A stretch of DNA of 8,900 bases from Thermococcus sp. (GTDB taxonomy: Archaea; Methanobacteriota_B; Thermococci; Thermococcales; Thermococcaceae): positions 1 through 8,900 of the forward strand of contig JAMOTW010000069.1 in the NCBI GenBank assembly GCA_027062125.1, written 5' to 3'. A model generated the notes under the pieces. That model ran no database searches, was not told the origin of the DNA, and saw nothing but the letters and a program-made list of their open reading frames with translations. Of the stretch, positions 1 through 5,428 are shown piece after piece. Each line of letters begins with the position of its first letter. Position 1 is the first letter of the stretch. A program made the translations under genes and the position numbers.

Positions 1-1
1 G

Positions 2-367
2 ATAAAACGAGAGGCCCTCTTCGGAAGGGCGTTTTTCAAGGGACATCCTTTCTTCTACGGCCTCTTGGCGTCTTTTACCCTGTTTCTGATATTCACCGCA
101 CTCCCACGCTCCCCGGTGCCCCCAGTAATAACGTCCCTCCTGGGACTCTTCGTGACGCTACACTTCTACTCCATGCCAGCCCATCTGGACGAAAGGGGGA
201 AGTACACCCTAGCCATTGGCTTCTTAGCCTTCTGGTTCGTGCCGTACGACATAATCCTCGAGCTCAACGGCGTGAGGGGTGAGGCCCTCCTGGGCGTTGG
301 TACCTTTGCGGTTCTCGCCTGGAAGCTTAGGGGAGTGTCTGCCACAGGGCATTTCCAGAGAACGTGA
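2..367 (+). CDS. C-terminal part of a multi-pass membrane protein, unrecognised (5' end outside window)
   Basis: The frame is open from base 2 with no stop until TGA at 365-367, so the gene begins to the left of the window. A TTG at 65 is a possible internal start, but the in-frame sequence before it (HPFFYGLL) is equally hydrophobic, which argues for a longer protein. About four hydrophobic stretches are visible: around FYGLLASFTLFLIF, VITSLLGLFVTLHF, TLAIGFLAFWFVPYDIIL and ALLGVGTFAVLAWKL, with a charged loop (HLDERGKY) between the second and third. The product is therefore probably an integral membrane protein of the cytoplasmic membrane. I do not recognise the family. It converges on the radical SAM gene with only 10 nt between stop codons, so it is unlikely to share a function with it. 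Confidence 0.7.
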   Translation: MKREALFGRAFFKGHPFFYGLLASFTLFLIFTALPRSPVPPVITSLLGLFVTLHFYSMPAHLDERGKYTLAIGFLAFWFVPYDIILELNGVRGEALLGVGTFAVLAWKLRGVSATGHFQRT

Positions 368-377
368 ACCCCAACGC

Positions 378-1556
378 TCAGAAGAACTTCCCGAACATGT
401 ACTGAGGGATAGGGCACTGGACTATTCTCCTGGCCCACAGGCAGTCGGCGCAACTCGGCTCGTTGCCCCAGCAGTCTATGTCGCTCGTCTTGACGAAGTC
501 GCAGGCATCGACCAGCGGGCAGTCCGTGCACGAGGGGTACATGTAGTTCTTCATAGTGAAGCGGAACCAGGTATACTTCTCGCTCGTCCATATATCCGCG
601 AGGCTCTTCTCCCTCACGTTGCCGAAGGAGTATGCGTTGACCTTTTTCTTCCTTCCGAAGATGTACTCGTAGTAGGAGTGGAGGAAGCGGTAGCAGGGCG
701 CAACTTCACCGTCCCAGCGGACAACTGCCACGTTGTTCTCGTCGAAGTCGCACTGCCTCTCGGTCTTCAGCTCGAAGTATGGGAGCTTGATGTAGATGCC
801 CATATTGGCTATCTTGTAAAGCTCATCGAGGATGGGCTTCATATCGACGCTGCCGTCGTAGACGATGTCCTTCGTCTGCTCCTCGGTCAGGGGCAGGAGG
901 TTCGATACAAGCATGGAATCGACGCCGAGGTCGAGCAGGAAGCGCGCCATGTCGGGCAGCTGTTTGTAGTTCTCCTTCGTGACGACCACTTCAACGCCAA
1001 CGCTCGGCTTGTGGGTCCCGTACTCCTCCCGGTACTTCACAAGCTTCCTTATCTTGTCGGCAGTTACGGCGGCTGCGAGGTGCCCGAGGGTTATGGCGTT
1101 CTGGGCCGTTGGAACCGTGTCCATCGAGAAGTAGATCAGCTCGACGCCGAGCTTTGCAAACTCACGGAGCATGTCGTCGGTCAGCAGTGTTCCGTTGCTG
1201 CTCATTCCGAGGGCGAAGCCCCTCTTTTTGACCTCCCTGACCATGTCCATGAAGCGGGGGTGAACCGAGGGCTCGCCGATTCCACCAAGGTACACCATCC
1301 TAAGCTCCGGGAACTCCTCCGCATCGTCGAGTATCTTAAGGAACAGCTCCCAGTCCATGTCGCCCTCCTCATCCTCCCAGTACTGCTTGAAGCACATCTC
1401 GCACTTGAGGTTGCACCTGCTCGTGACTTCGATGTAGAGGTACTTCATGTCGAGCTTCGGTTTCACTATCACCTTCCCGTCCCACAGGGAGAAGGTGTAC
1501 TCCTTATCCAGCTCCTTGGCCTTTCTTGAACCCGAGAGTGAGAATAACTGGTTCAT
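378..1556 (-). CDS. cmo: Tungsten-oxidoreductase radical SAM/SPASM maturase (Cmo-like)
   Basis: This is a 392-residue radical SAM protein. The [4Fe-4S]-SAM motif CNLKCEMC gives Cys48, Cys52 and Cys55, followed by the SAM-binding GGIGEP at about 91-96. The C-terminal part is cysteine-rich (about Cys269, 288, 343, 346, 352, 362, 369, 372, 381), as expected for a SPASM-type domain holding auxiliary clusters. The gene lies directly downstream of aor on the same strand, the arrangement known for the 'cofactor-modifying protein' cmo of P. furiosus and for the family described as tungsten cofactor oxidoreductase radical SAM maturase. The inferred role is cytoplasmic maturation of the tungsten enzyme; the exact reaction is not evident from sequence. 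The ATG at 1556 is supported by a ribosome binding site, AAGGTGGG at 1567-1560. A 71-nt gap and a TATA-like box suggest it can be transcribed apart from aor. Confidence 0.88.
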   Translation of the reverse strand: MNQLFSLSGSRKAKELDKEYTFSLWDGKVIVKPKLDMKYLYIEVTSRCNLKCEMCFKQYWEDEEGDMDWELFLKILDDAEEFPELRMVYLGGIGEPSVHPRFMDMVREVKKRGFALGMSSNGTLLTDDMLREFAKLGVELIYFSMDTVPTAQNAITLGHLAAAVTADKIRKLVKYREEYGTHKPSVGVEVVVTKENYKQLPDMARFLLDLGVDSMLVSNLLPLTEEQTKDIVYDGSVDMKPILDELYKIANMGIYIKLPYFELKTERQCDFDENNVAVVRWDGEVAPCYRFLHSYYEYIFGRKKKVNAYSFGNVREKSLADIWTSEKYTWFRFTMKNYMYPSCTDCPLVDACDFVKTSDIDCWGNEPSCADCLWARRIVQCPIPQYMFGKFF

Positions 1557-1590
1557 AGTCCCACCTTAACTACAGCGTTTTCCAGAAACT

Positions 1591-1598
1591 CATAAAAA
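1591..1598 (-). promoter_or_regulatory. Putative TATA box of the radical SAM maturase gene
   Basis: On the minus strand this reads TTTTTATG, beginning 42 nt before the start codon at 1556. That is close to the spacing seen for the hypC, hypF and relic hypA promoters here. It would place transcription initiation near 1570, just before the GGTGG ribosome binding site. It suggests a promoter internal to the aor-maturase pair, though read-through from aor is also possible. A short T tract (TTTTT, 1614-1610 on the minus strand) after the aor stop could act as a weak terminator. Assigned from pattern only. Confidence 0.4.
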
Positions 1599-1627
1599 CA
1601 TTGCTGGACAAAAATGAGTAAAGAGAA

Positions 1628-3451
1628 TCAAACGAACTCCCTCAGGTCGAGCTCCTCTAGCTTCTCCTCCGTAATGGCCTTTCCGTCCTCGGTCCAGCCG
1701 CGGAGCTTGTAGTAGCGCGGGAGCATCTCCTTCAGACGGACGACGTGGCCCTTGTTCGGCCCCTCGGGCATCGGCTCCTCGAGGAACCTCTTCGGCAGGG
1801 TGTCGTCCCTCTCCGGGTCGAGTCCGGCCTTGAGGTTGAAGAGCCTCTCGGCGTTCCAGATGCGCTCGCCTATCTTGAGGTACTCCTCAGTTGAGAAGTC
1901 CCAGCCGAGGGCCGCGTTGAGCATGTCGCGGTAGTCGTCCGCTCCAAGGCCGAAGGTCGTGAACAGACAGAGGCCGGCAGCATCGATAAGCGCGCTCAGA
2001 TCCTGGAATACTATGAGCATCTTTATCTTGTCGTCGCTTATGTCGTGCGGGTCCATCTTGTACGGGTAGCCGAGGATCTCCGGGCTTATCATGTAATTCT
2101 TGATGTGGCATCCACCGCGGTTGTTGGTGGCGTAGCCGAGGCCGTGTCCTTCAGCTCCACGCGGGTCGTACGCTGGAAGCTCGAGCTTCTTGACGCTCAT
2201 CGAGTACTCGGGGTGGCCGTACATCTCGGCGAAGCGGTAGCTTCCCTCGGCGAGCTTGTCACCGATGCCCTTCCTGTAGGCTATCTTCTCGATGTAGTAG
2301 TGCAGAACCTCCGTGTTGCCCCACCTAAAGGGTGGCGCCTCGTTTCCAAGGTCCTCGTCCTTTAGGTAGCCCTTCTCGTAGAGCTCCATGGCAGCCGCCA
2401 GAGTTCCACCGGTCGAGATGGTGTCGAGACCGTACTCGTCGCAGAGGTGGTTCGCCTCGATTATGCTCGCGAGGTCGTTTATACCGAGGTCGGCTCCGAG
2501 CGCCCAGATGCTCTCGTACTCCGGTCCCTCGGTGACCCCAACCGTCGGGAGCTTGTTGACCCTACCACAGCCTATCGGACAGGCGTAACAGGGCTGGTTC
2601 CTTATGAGGTACTTAGCGGTCATCGCCTCGCCGCTGTGCTCCTCGGCCAGCTCGAAGACGCCGGTCTGGAAGTTCCTCGTCGGGTAAAGGCCGTTCTGGT
2701 TGATTATGTTAACGAGGACGGCAGTACCGTAGTTGGGCAGCCCGCCACCGGCGACCGGGTCGTTCTTGAGCTTGTTTATCTTCTCCCTGATGGTGAGCAT
2801 GAACTTCTGCTTGTCGGCTATCGGGACTCTCTTAGTTCCCTCGACGGCTATCGCCTTCAGGTTCTTGCTCCCCATGACGGCACCGACGCCCGCCCTTCCC
2901 GCGGCGCGGTGGCCGTCGTTGACTATCGCCGCGAACTTGACGAGGTTCTCTCCGGCCGGGCCTATGCTCGTTATGCGGAGCCTCTTGCTCCCTATCTCCT
3001 TCCTGATGGTCTCCTCGGTCTCGCTCACGAGCTTGCCCCAGAGGTGGCTCGCGTCGCGGATCTCGACGTTGTCGTCGTTAATGTAGATGTAGACCGGGCT
3101 CTCGGCCTTTCCCTCCACAATAATGCCGTCCCAGCCGGCGAACTTCAGCTCGGCACCGAAGTAGCCACCGGAGTTTGCCATGGTTATGAAGCCTGTCTGC
3201 GGGCTCTTGGTCACTACGTTGTACCTTCCGCCGGTCGGAGCGCTGGTTCCGCTCAGCGGACCGGGCGTAATTATCAGCTTGTTCTCAGGACTAAGCGGGT
3301 CGACCTTCGGGTCCATGTCCCTAAGGAGGAAGTATATGGCCAGACCCCTGCTACCAAGCCACCTCTTGGCTAGCTCCTCGTCGTACTCCTCAACTTTTAC
3401 CTCTCCTGTGGAGAGGTTTACGCGCAGAAACCTACCCCAGTTACCATACAT
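1628..3451 (-). CDS. aor: Tungsten-containing aldehyde:ferredoxin oxidoreductase
   Basis: AOR oxidises aldehydes to carboxylic acids with ferredoxin as acceptor, using a tungsten bis-pterin centre and a [4Fe-4S] cluster, in the cytoplasm; in Thermococcales it clears aldehydes from peptide and sugar fermentation. From Met at 3451 the protein has 607 residues, against about 605 for P. furiosus AOR, and begins MYGNWGRFLRVNLSTG as in that enzyme. Cluster ligands are visible as CYACPIGC (Cys288, 291, 295) and a fourth Cys at about 495 in DAAGLCLF. Pterin-binding loops include GPAGENLVKFA, and AYDPRGAEGHGLGYATNNRG is conserved. The frame is open nine codons further upstream, to 3478, but that ATG lies near the TATA box and upstream of the expected transcription start, so 3451 is preferred. 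The similarity is too close for the formaldehyde, glyceraldehyde-3-phosphate or WOR4/WOR5 paralogues to be likely. The maturase gene follows downstream. Confidence 0.94.
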   Translation of the reverse strand: MYGNWGRFLRVNLSTGEVKVEEYDEELAKRWLGSRGLAIYFLLRDMDPKVDPLSPENKLIITPGPLSGTSAPTGGRYNVVTKSPQTGFITMANSGGYFGAELKFAGWDGIIVEGKAESPVYIYINDDNVEIRDASHLWGKLVSETEETIRKEIGSKRLRITSIGPAGENLVKFAAIVNDGHRAAGRAGVGAVMGSKNLKAIAVEGTKRVPIADKQKFMLTIREKINKLKNDPVAGGGLPNYGTAVLVNIINQNGLYPTRNFQTGVFELAEEHSGEAMTAKYLIRNQPCYACPIGCGRVNKLPTVGVTEGPEYESIWALGADLGINDLASIIEANHLCDEYGLDTISTGGTLAAAMELYEKGYLKDEDLGNEAPPFRWGNTEVLHYYIEKIAYRKGIGDKLAEGSYRFAEMYGHPEYSMSVKKLELPAYDPRGAEGHGLGYATNNRGGCHIKNYMISPEILGYPYKMDPHDISDDKIKMLIVFQDLSALIDAAGLCLFTTFGLGADDYRDMLNAALGWDFSTEEYLKIGERIWNAERLFNLKAGLDPERDDTLPKRFLEEPMPEGPNKGHVVRLKEMLPRYYKLRGWTEDGKAITEEKLEELDLREFV

Positions 3452-3485
3452 GGACCATCGCCAAAAAATAATGGACATTAATGCC

Positions 3486-3494
3486 TATAAATTT
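3486..3494 (-). promoter_or_regulatory. TATA box of aor
   Basis: The minus strand reads AAATTTATAGG here, a good archaeal TATA element. With the usual 25-27 nt to the start site, transcription would begin near 3462, about 10 nt before the ATG at 3451. The leader (GGCGATGGTCC) has at best a weak ribosome binding site. No GTT-n3-AAC element is found between aor and the hypA relic, unlike the two hyp promoters further right. Confidence 0.6.
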
Positions 3495-3578
3495 TAGCGA
3501 AAATAAAGAGAGTTAAGGAACGCTGGCTGCTAAACAGAAGTGTTAACGGGGGAGGAGGGAAAGCCGTAAACTCCACCG

Positions 3579-3586
3579 TTTTTAAA
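3579..3586 (+). promoter_or_regulatory. Relic promoter (TATA-like) of hypA
   Basis: TTTTTAAA lies 41 nt before the relic hypA ATG at 3620, the same spacing as at the intact hyp promoters in this window. It diverges from the aor promoter within a 168-nt intergenic region that otherwise shows nothing clear. It may still matter, because the hycI gene downstream shows no good promoter of its own. A GTT overlaps the box, but the following bases are TTTAAAG rather than n3-AAC, so it is not a SurR-type site. Confidence 0.45.
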
Positions 3587-3619
3587 GAAGAGCCTTTACC
3601 GTCTCCGGAAGGGTTGAAA

Positions 3620-3812
3620 ATGCATGAGTGGGCGCGGCAGATGCCATAGTGAGAACCGTTCTCGATTACGCTCAAAAAGAGGGGACCAAGCTTTTAGCCA
3701 TTCAGGTCGTCTTCGAGGAGCTCTAGGACGTATCCACTTCATTCACGAGGTCGTTCACGCCTTCCTCGCCTGTCCGAAGTGCGGCAGCAGGGACTTCGAG
3801 GTGGTTAAGGGG
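3620..3812 (+). pseudogene. hypA: hypA remnant: frameshift, nonsense codon and internal deletion
   Basis: HypA is the small zinc protein that delivers nickel to [NiFe]-hydrogenase together with HypB. Pieces of it are readable in three frames. MHEWA (3620-3634) is the normal N-terminus with the nickel-binding His2. One base is then missing (gcgc-ggca where gcgctggca is expected), and the frame moves to ADAIVRTVLDYAQKEG. That frame hits TAG at 3724 where HypA has Gln in GELQDV. An internal deletion follows, about 170 nt judged against the family as I remember it, which removes the first CxxC pair of the zinc site. The C-terminal part resumes in the third frame from 3732 as IHFIHEVVHAFLACPKCGSRDFEVVKG, holding the second CxxC pair. 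The last dozen or so codons are also gone. No functional HypA can be made. Confidence 0.9.
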
Positions 3813-4012
3813 AATACAAAATCCTCGGAATCGTCGAGAACCTAAAGCTGGATGAGGAGGGAGACATAGGGGAGCTGGCGAAGGGGTTCGACGTGCCATA
3901 CCTGACCGGCATACCTCTGTACAGGGACCTGGAAGCAAAGATTGGAAACCCCAAAGAACTTCTAAAGACGGATTTCGCGGAGAGGATAAGGGAAGTCGCG
4001 GAGAAGATTTAG
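3813..4012 (+). pseudogene. hypB: hypB (Mrp/MinD-type ATPase) remnant: last ~65 codons only
   Basis: From 3815 a frame reads YKILGIVENLKLDEEGDIGELA and on through FDVPYLTGIPLYRDLEAKIGN to a TAG at 4010-4012. This matches the end of the Thermococcales HypB, an Mrp/MinD-family ATPase (about 250 residues) that partners HypA in nickel insertion; the pattern VxGVVENM...GVPYLxGIP is typical of Mrp/NBP35-type proteins. Everything before it, including the P-loop and switch regions, is missing: about three quarters of the gene. The fragment begins within a few bases of the hypA remnant and in a different frame (2 against 0), so a single deletion probably removed the end of hypA and most of hypB. The surviving codons still look like normal coding sequence, suggesting the loss is fairly recent. 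An unrelated Mrp-family gene is possible but unlikely beside hypA. Confidence 0.85.
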
Positions 4013-4019
4013 CGAAGGG

Positions 4020-4032
4020 TTTTTCTTTTCTT
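4020..4032 (+). terminator. T-rich tract after the hypB remnant, possible terminator
   Basis: The sequence TTTTTCTTTTCTT follows eight bases after the hypB remnant stop. Archaeal RNA polymerase terminates at T-rich non-template tracts, so this could end any transcript crossing the relic. It lies just 25 nt before the hycI start codon, which would be an odd place for a strong terminator if hycI depends on the upstream promoter. Confidence 0.3.
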
Positions 4033-4057
4033 CATCCAACCAGTTAAAGGTGAAACG

Positions 4058-4540
4058 ATGGAGCTCACCGAACTCCTGGGGAGGGCCAACAGGGTCGTCG
4101 TCTGCGGCATAGGGAACGAGGTTAGGGGGGACGATGCCTTCGGCGTTCTCGTTGCCGAGAGGCTGAAGGAGCTGATCAGCGAACCCAACGTTCTCATCCT
4201 GAACTGCGGCGAGATCCCGGAGAGCCACACAGGAAAGATCATCTCATTCAACCCCGACCTCGTGGTGTTCGTCGATGCCGTCGATTTTGGGGGAGAGCAC
4301 GGGGAGCTCGTCGTGACCGATCCAGAGGGGACCCTCGGCGACGCGGTGTCGACCCACAGCCTCCCCCTGAGGATCCTCGTGGGTTACCTAAAAAGCCAGC
4401 TGAACGCGGAGTTTGTCCTCGCCGGCTGTCAGCCGGCCGTCCTGGGCCTCTTCCAGGAGCCGAGCGAGCGGGTAGTGGAAAGGGCCAGAGAGCTCGCGGA
4501 GTTCCTCGCCGAAAGCCTACGCGGTGATGAGCATGATTGA
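4058..4540 (+). CDS. hycI: [NiFe]-hydrogenase maturation endopeptidase, HycI/HybD type (peptidase M52)
   Basis: This protease removes the C-terminal tail of the hydrogenase large subunit once nickel is inserted, the last step of active-site assembly in the cytoplasm. The 160 residues match the M52 family in length and motifs: GIGNEVRGDDAFG (19-29) with the metal-ligand Glu21, VDAVDFGG (72-79) supplying the aspartate ligand, and STHSLPL (98-104) with His100. NCGEIPES at 49-56 is the conserved loop between. The ATG at 4058 follows a good ribosome binding site, AAAGGTGA at 4046-4053. In Thermococcales this gene follows hypA-hypB, and here it follows their remnants, yet it is intact. No convincing TATA box lies in the 45 nt before it. 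The stop overlaps the start of the next gene. Confidence 0.9.
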   Translation: MELTELLGRANRVVVCGIGNEVRGDDAFGVLVAERLKELISEPNVLILNCGEIPESHTGKIISFNPDLVVFVDAVDFGGEHGELVVTDPEGTLGDAVSTHSLPLRILVGYLKSQLNAEFVLAGCQPAVLGLFQEPSERVVERARELAEFLAESLRGDEHD

Positions 4541-4913
4541 ATACGTGTGGCTTGTGGCGGGAATTCTGGGTATTGTCTCCGCCCTTTTAGACTTGCGGGC
4601 AGAGGAGAGCAAGGAGGAGACGCTGAAAGACCTGTTTATTGGCGTTGGCTTCCTGTCGTGGTACCTCGGCGAGGACTTAACGGGCGCGGTTTTCTTCGTC
4701 GCCGCCGCGGTGGTCTACTATCCCGAGCTCAAAAGAAGGTATGGATCAGAAAGCGATACGGCTGACCCTCTCGAGGTCCTCCCTCGTGTTCACGTTGAAG
4801 AGGCTCTTCTTCCATCCCCCCGGCAGTTTTTCCACGTCCAGATAGCAGGCGTCGCTCTCCCTGATCACCATGTTCAGCGCGTAATCACCGGATTCTATGC
4901 GGTCCCCGAGTAA
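4533..4913 (+). CDS. Small membrane protein coupled to hycI, with a C-terminal tail antisense to mobA
   Basis: I do not recognise this protein. The preferred ATG at 4533 lies inside the end of hycI (8-nt overlap, ATGATTGA), with GGTGATG at 4523-4529 as its ribosome binding site, so translation is probably coupled. ATG 4527 and GTG 4524 are alternatives. From 4533 the product has 126 residues. Residues 1-70 look real: a hydrophobic segment (VWLVAGILGIVSALL), a charged stretch (DLRAEESKEETLKD), then hydrophobic segments (LFIGVGFLSWYL and LTGAVFFVAAAVVYY) ending in LKRRYG. From about residue 71 the frame runs 168 nt antisense through the 3' end of mobA and loses membrane character. The natural protein may have been about 70-75 residues before a stop was lost. 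A link to hydrogenase is suggested only by position. Confidence 0.6.
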   Translation: MIEYVWLVAGILGIVSALLDLRAEESKEETLKDLFIGVGFLSWYLGEDLTGAVFFVAAAVVYYPELKRRYGSESDTADPLEVLPRVHVEEALLPSPRQFFHVQIAGVALPDHHVQRVITGFYAVPE

Positions 4914-5327
4914 CTCCCTGAAGGATGAAGAGTAGGCCGCGTGTAAGGGTTCCAGGTAGCCGTTGCCCCAGCGGGGGACGCAGAGGGCTTTTCCAGCTTT
5001 CCCGAATTGAGCGATTATGTAATCAACGAACTCGGGAACGAGGAGTGGCATGTCGCCAGCGACGACGAAAGCATCACCCAGAGAGAGCGCCGTGTAGACG
5101 CCGCCAATCGGGCCGACCATGAGCTCGTCCACAACAACGGGGAGTCCGAGGGCCTTCAGTCTCTCCACGTTGCGTGGTGAAGCTACGAGAACGATCTCAT
5201 CAATGCCCTCCGCCAGTTTCAGCCTCTCCACCGTGTGAAGGAGGAGCGGTCTTCCGCTTATCCGGACCAGCAGCTTGTCCCCACCGAAGCGCCTCCCGCT
5301 GCCCCCAGCAAGAACGGCCCCTATCAT
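4746..5327 (-). CDS. mobA: Molybdenum cofactor guanylyltransferase MobA
   Basis: MobA transfers GMP from GTP to molybdopterin to form the guanine dinucleotide cofactor of enzymes such as formate dehydrogenase. The 193 residues have the family layout: N-terminal nucleotide-binding loop LAGGSGRRFGGDK (6-18), VGPIGG (71-76), the Mg-binding AGDMP (90-94), EPLHAAY (126-132) and FNVNT (177-181). Length is normal. The ATG at 5327 is fixed by the N-terminal strand MIGAVLAGG; there is no ribosome binding site before it, and the TATA box lies about 27 nt upstream, so the message may be leaderless. The gene diverges from hypC, and its 3' end overlaps the small membrane protein gene tail-to-tail. AOR-type tungsten enzymes carry bis-pterin without nucleotide, so MobA here probably serves a formate dehydrogenase-like enzyme elsewhere rather than the aor in this window. 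Confidence 0.92.
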   Translation of the reverse strand: MIGAVLAGGSGRRFGGDKLLVRISGRPLLLHTVERLKLAEGIDEIVLVASPRNVERLKALGLPVVVDELMVGPIGGVYTALSLGDAFVVAGDMPLLVPEFVDYIIAQFGKAGKALCVPRWGNGYLEPLHAAYSSSFRELLGDRIESGDYALNMVIRESDACYLDVEKLPGGWKKSLFNVNTREDLERVSRIAF

Positions 5328-5348
5328 GTTCCGGGGTAGGATTCGAGG

Positions 5349-5354
5349 TTTTTA
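5349..5354 (-). promoter_or_regulatory. Putative TATA box of mobA
   Basis: The minus strand reads CCTAAAAACC around this position. The box begins 27 nt before the mobA ATG, which places the transcription start at or next to the start codon and fits the absence of a ribosome binding site (leaderless mRNA). It lies 8 nt from the SurR-type element at 5363-5379, on the opposite side from the hypC TATA box. Confidence 0.45.
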
Positions 5355-5362
5355 GGTTTGCG

Positions 5363-5379
5363 GTTTCAAACCGTTGGTT
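5363..5379 (+). promoter_or_regulatory. SurR-type operator between mobA and hypC
   Basis: GTT-TCA-AAC-CGTTG-GTT fits GTT-n3-AAC-n5-GTT exactly, the extended binding motif reported for SurR, the redox-responsive Thermococcales regulator that activates hydrogenase genes without elemental sulfur and releases DNA when its CxxC is oxidised. The half-site pair also forms a perfect hairpin-like palindrome, CGGTTT-C-AAACCG (5361-5373). It stands upstream of the hypC TATA box at 5391 and 8 nt from the mobA TATA box, so it could act on both genes. It matches the hypF element at 16 of 20 positions. Binding is inferred; no SurR gene is in the window. Confidence 0.75.
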
Positions 5380-5390
5380 TAAAAAATCCC

Positions 5391-5398
5391 TAAAAAGG
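5391..5398 (+). promoter_or_regulatory. TATA box of hypC-hypD
   Basis: TAAAAAGG, preceded by CCC, lies 38 nt before the hypC ATG and 11 nt after the SurR-type element. It would start transcription near 5417, leaving a leader of about 12 nt that holds the ribosome binding site AGGTGAG (5417-5423). An A-rich alternative, TTTAAAAAA at 5378-5386, overlaps the operator. The chosen box matches the hypF promoter layout better. Confidence 0.55.
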
Positions 5399-5428
5399 CC
5401 CGCGAGAACTAATCACAGGTGAGAGAAA

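Noticed and set aside
279..1529. Long plus-strand open frame of 416 codons opposite the radical SAM gene
   Set aside because: It mirrors the codon structure of a well-supported gene with radical SAM motifs on the other strand, and its product has no recognisable features. The same holds for the open frames opposite aor (2447-3373) and opposite hypD and hypC (5560-6084, 6262-6774).
3536..3555. GTTAAC and AAC/GTT pieces in the aor-hypA intergenic region as a third SurR site
   Set aside because: GTTAAC lacks the 3-nt spacer, GTTAAGGAAC nearby has a 4-nt spacer, and GTTTTTAAAG lacks AAC. None fits GTT-n3-AAC.
3620..3812. Programmed frameshifting or stop read-through to make a working HypA
   Set aside because: Even with perfect recoding the internal deletion removes the first zinc CxxC pair and about 57 residues, and the C-terminus runs into hypB sequence in the wrong frame.
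3624..3845. Open frame of 73 codons that contains the CPKCGSRDFEVV zinc-binding piece, tempting as a small zinc protein
   Set aside because: Only codons from about 3732 to 3812 match HypA; the part before is hypA read out of frame and the part after is hypB read out of frame. It is part of the composite pseudogene.
4524..4530. GTGATGA, a box C-like sequence of a C/D box guide RNA
   Set aside because: No CTGA box D or D' follows at a suitable distance, and the sequence is explained as the ribosome binding site of the next gene.
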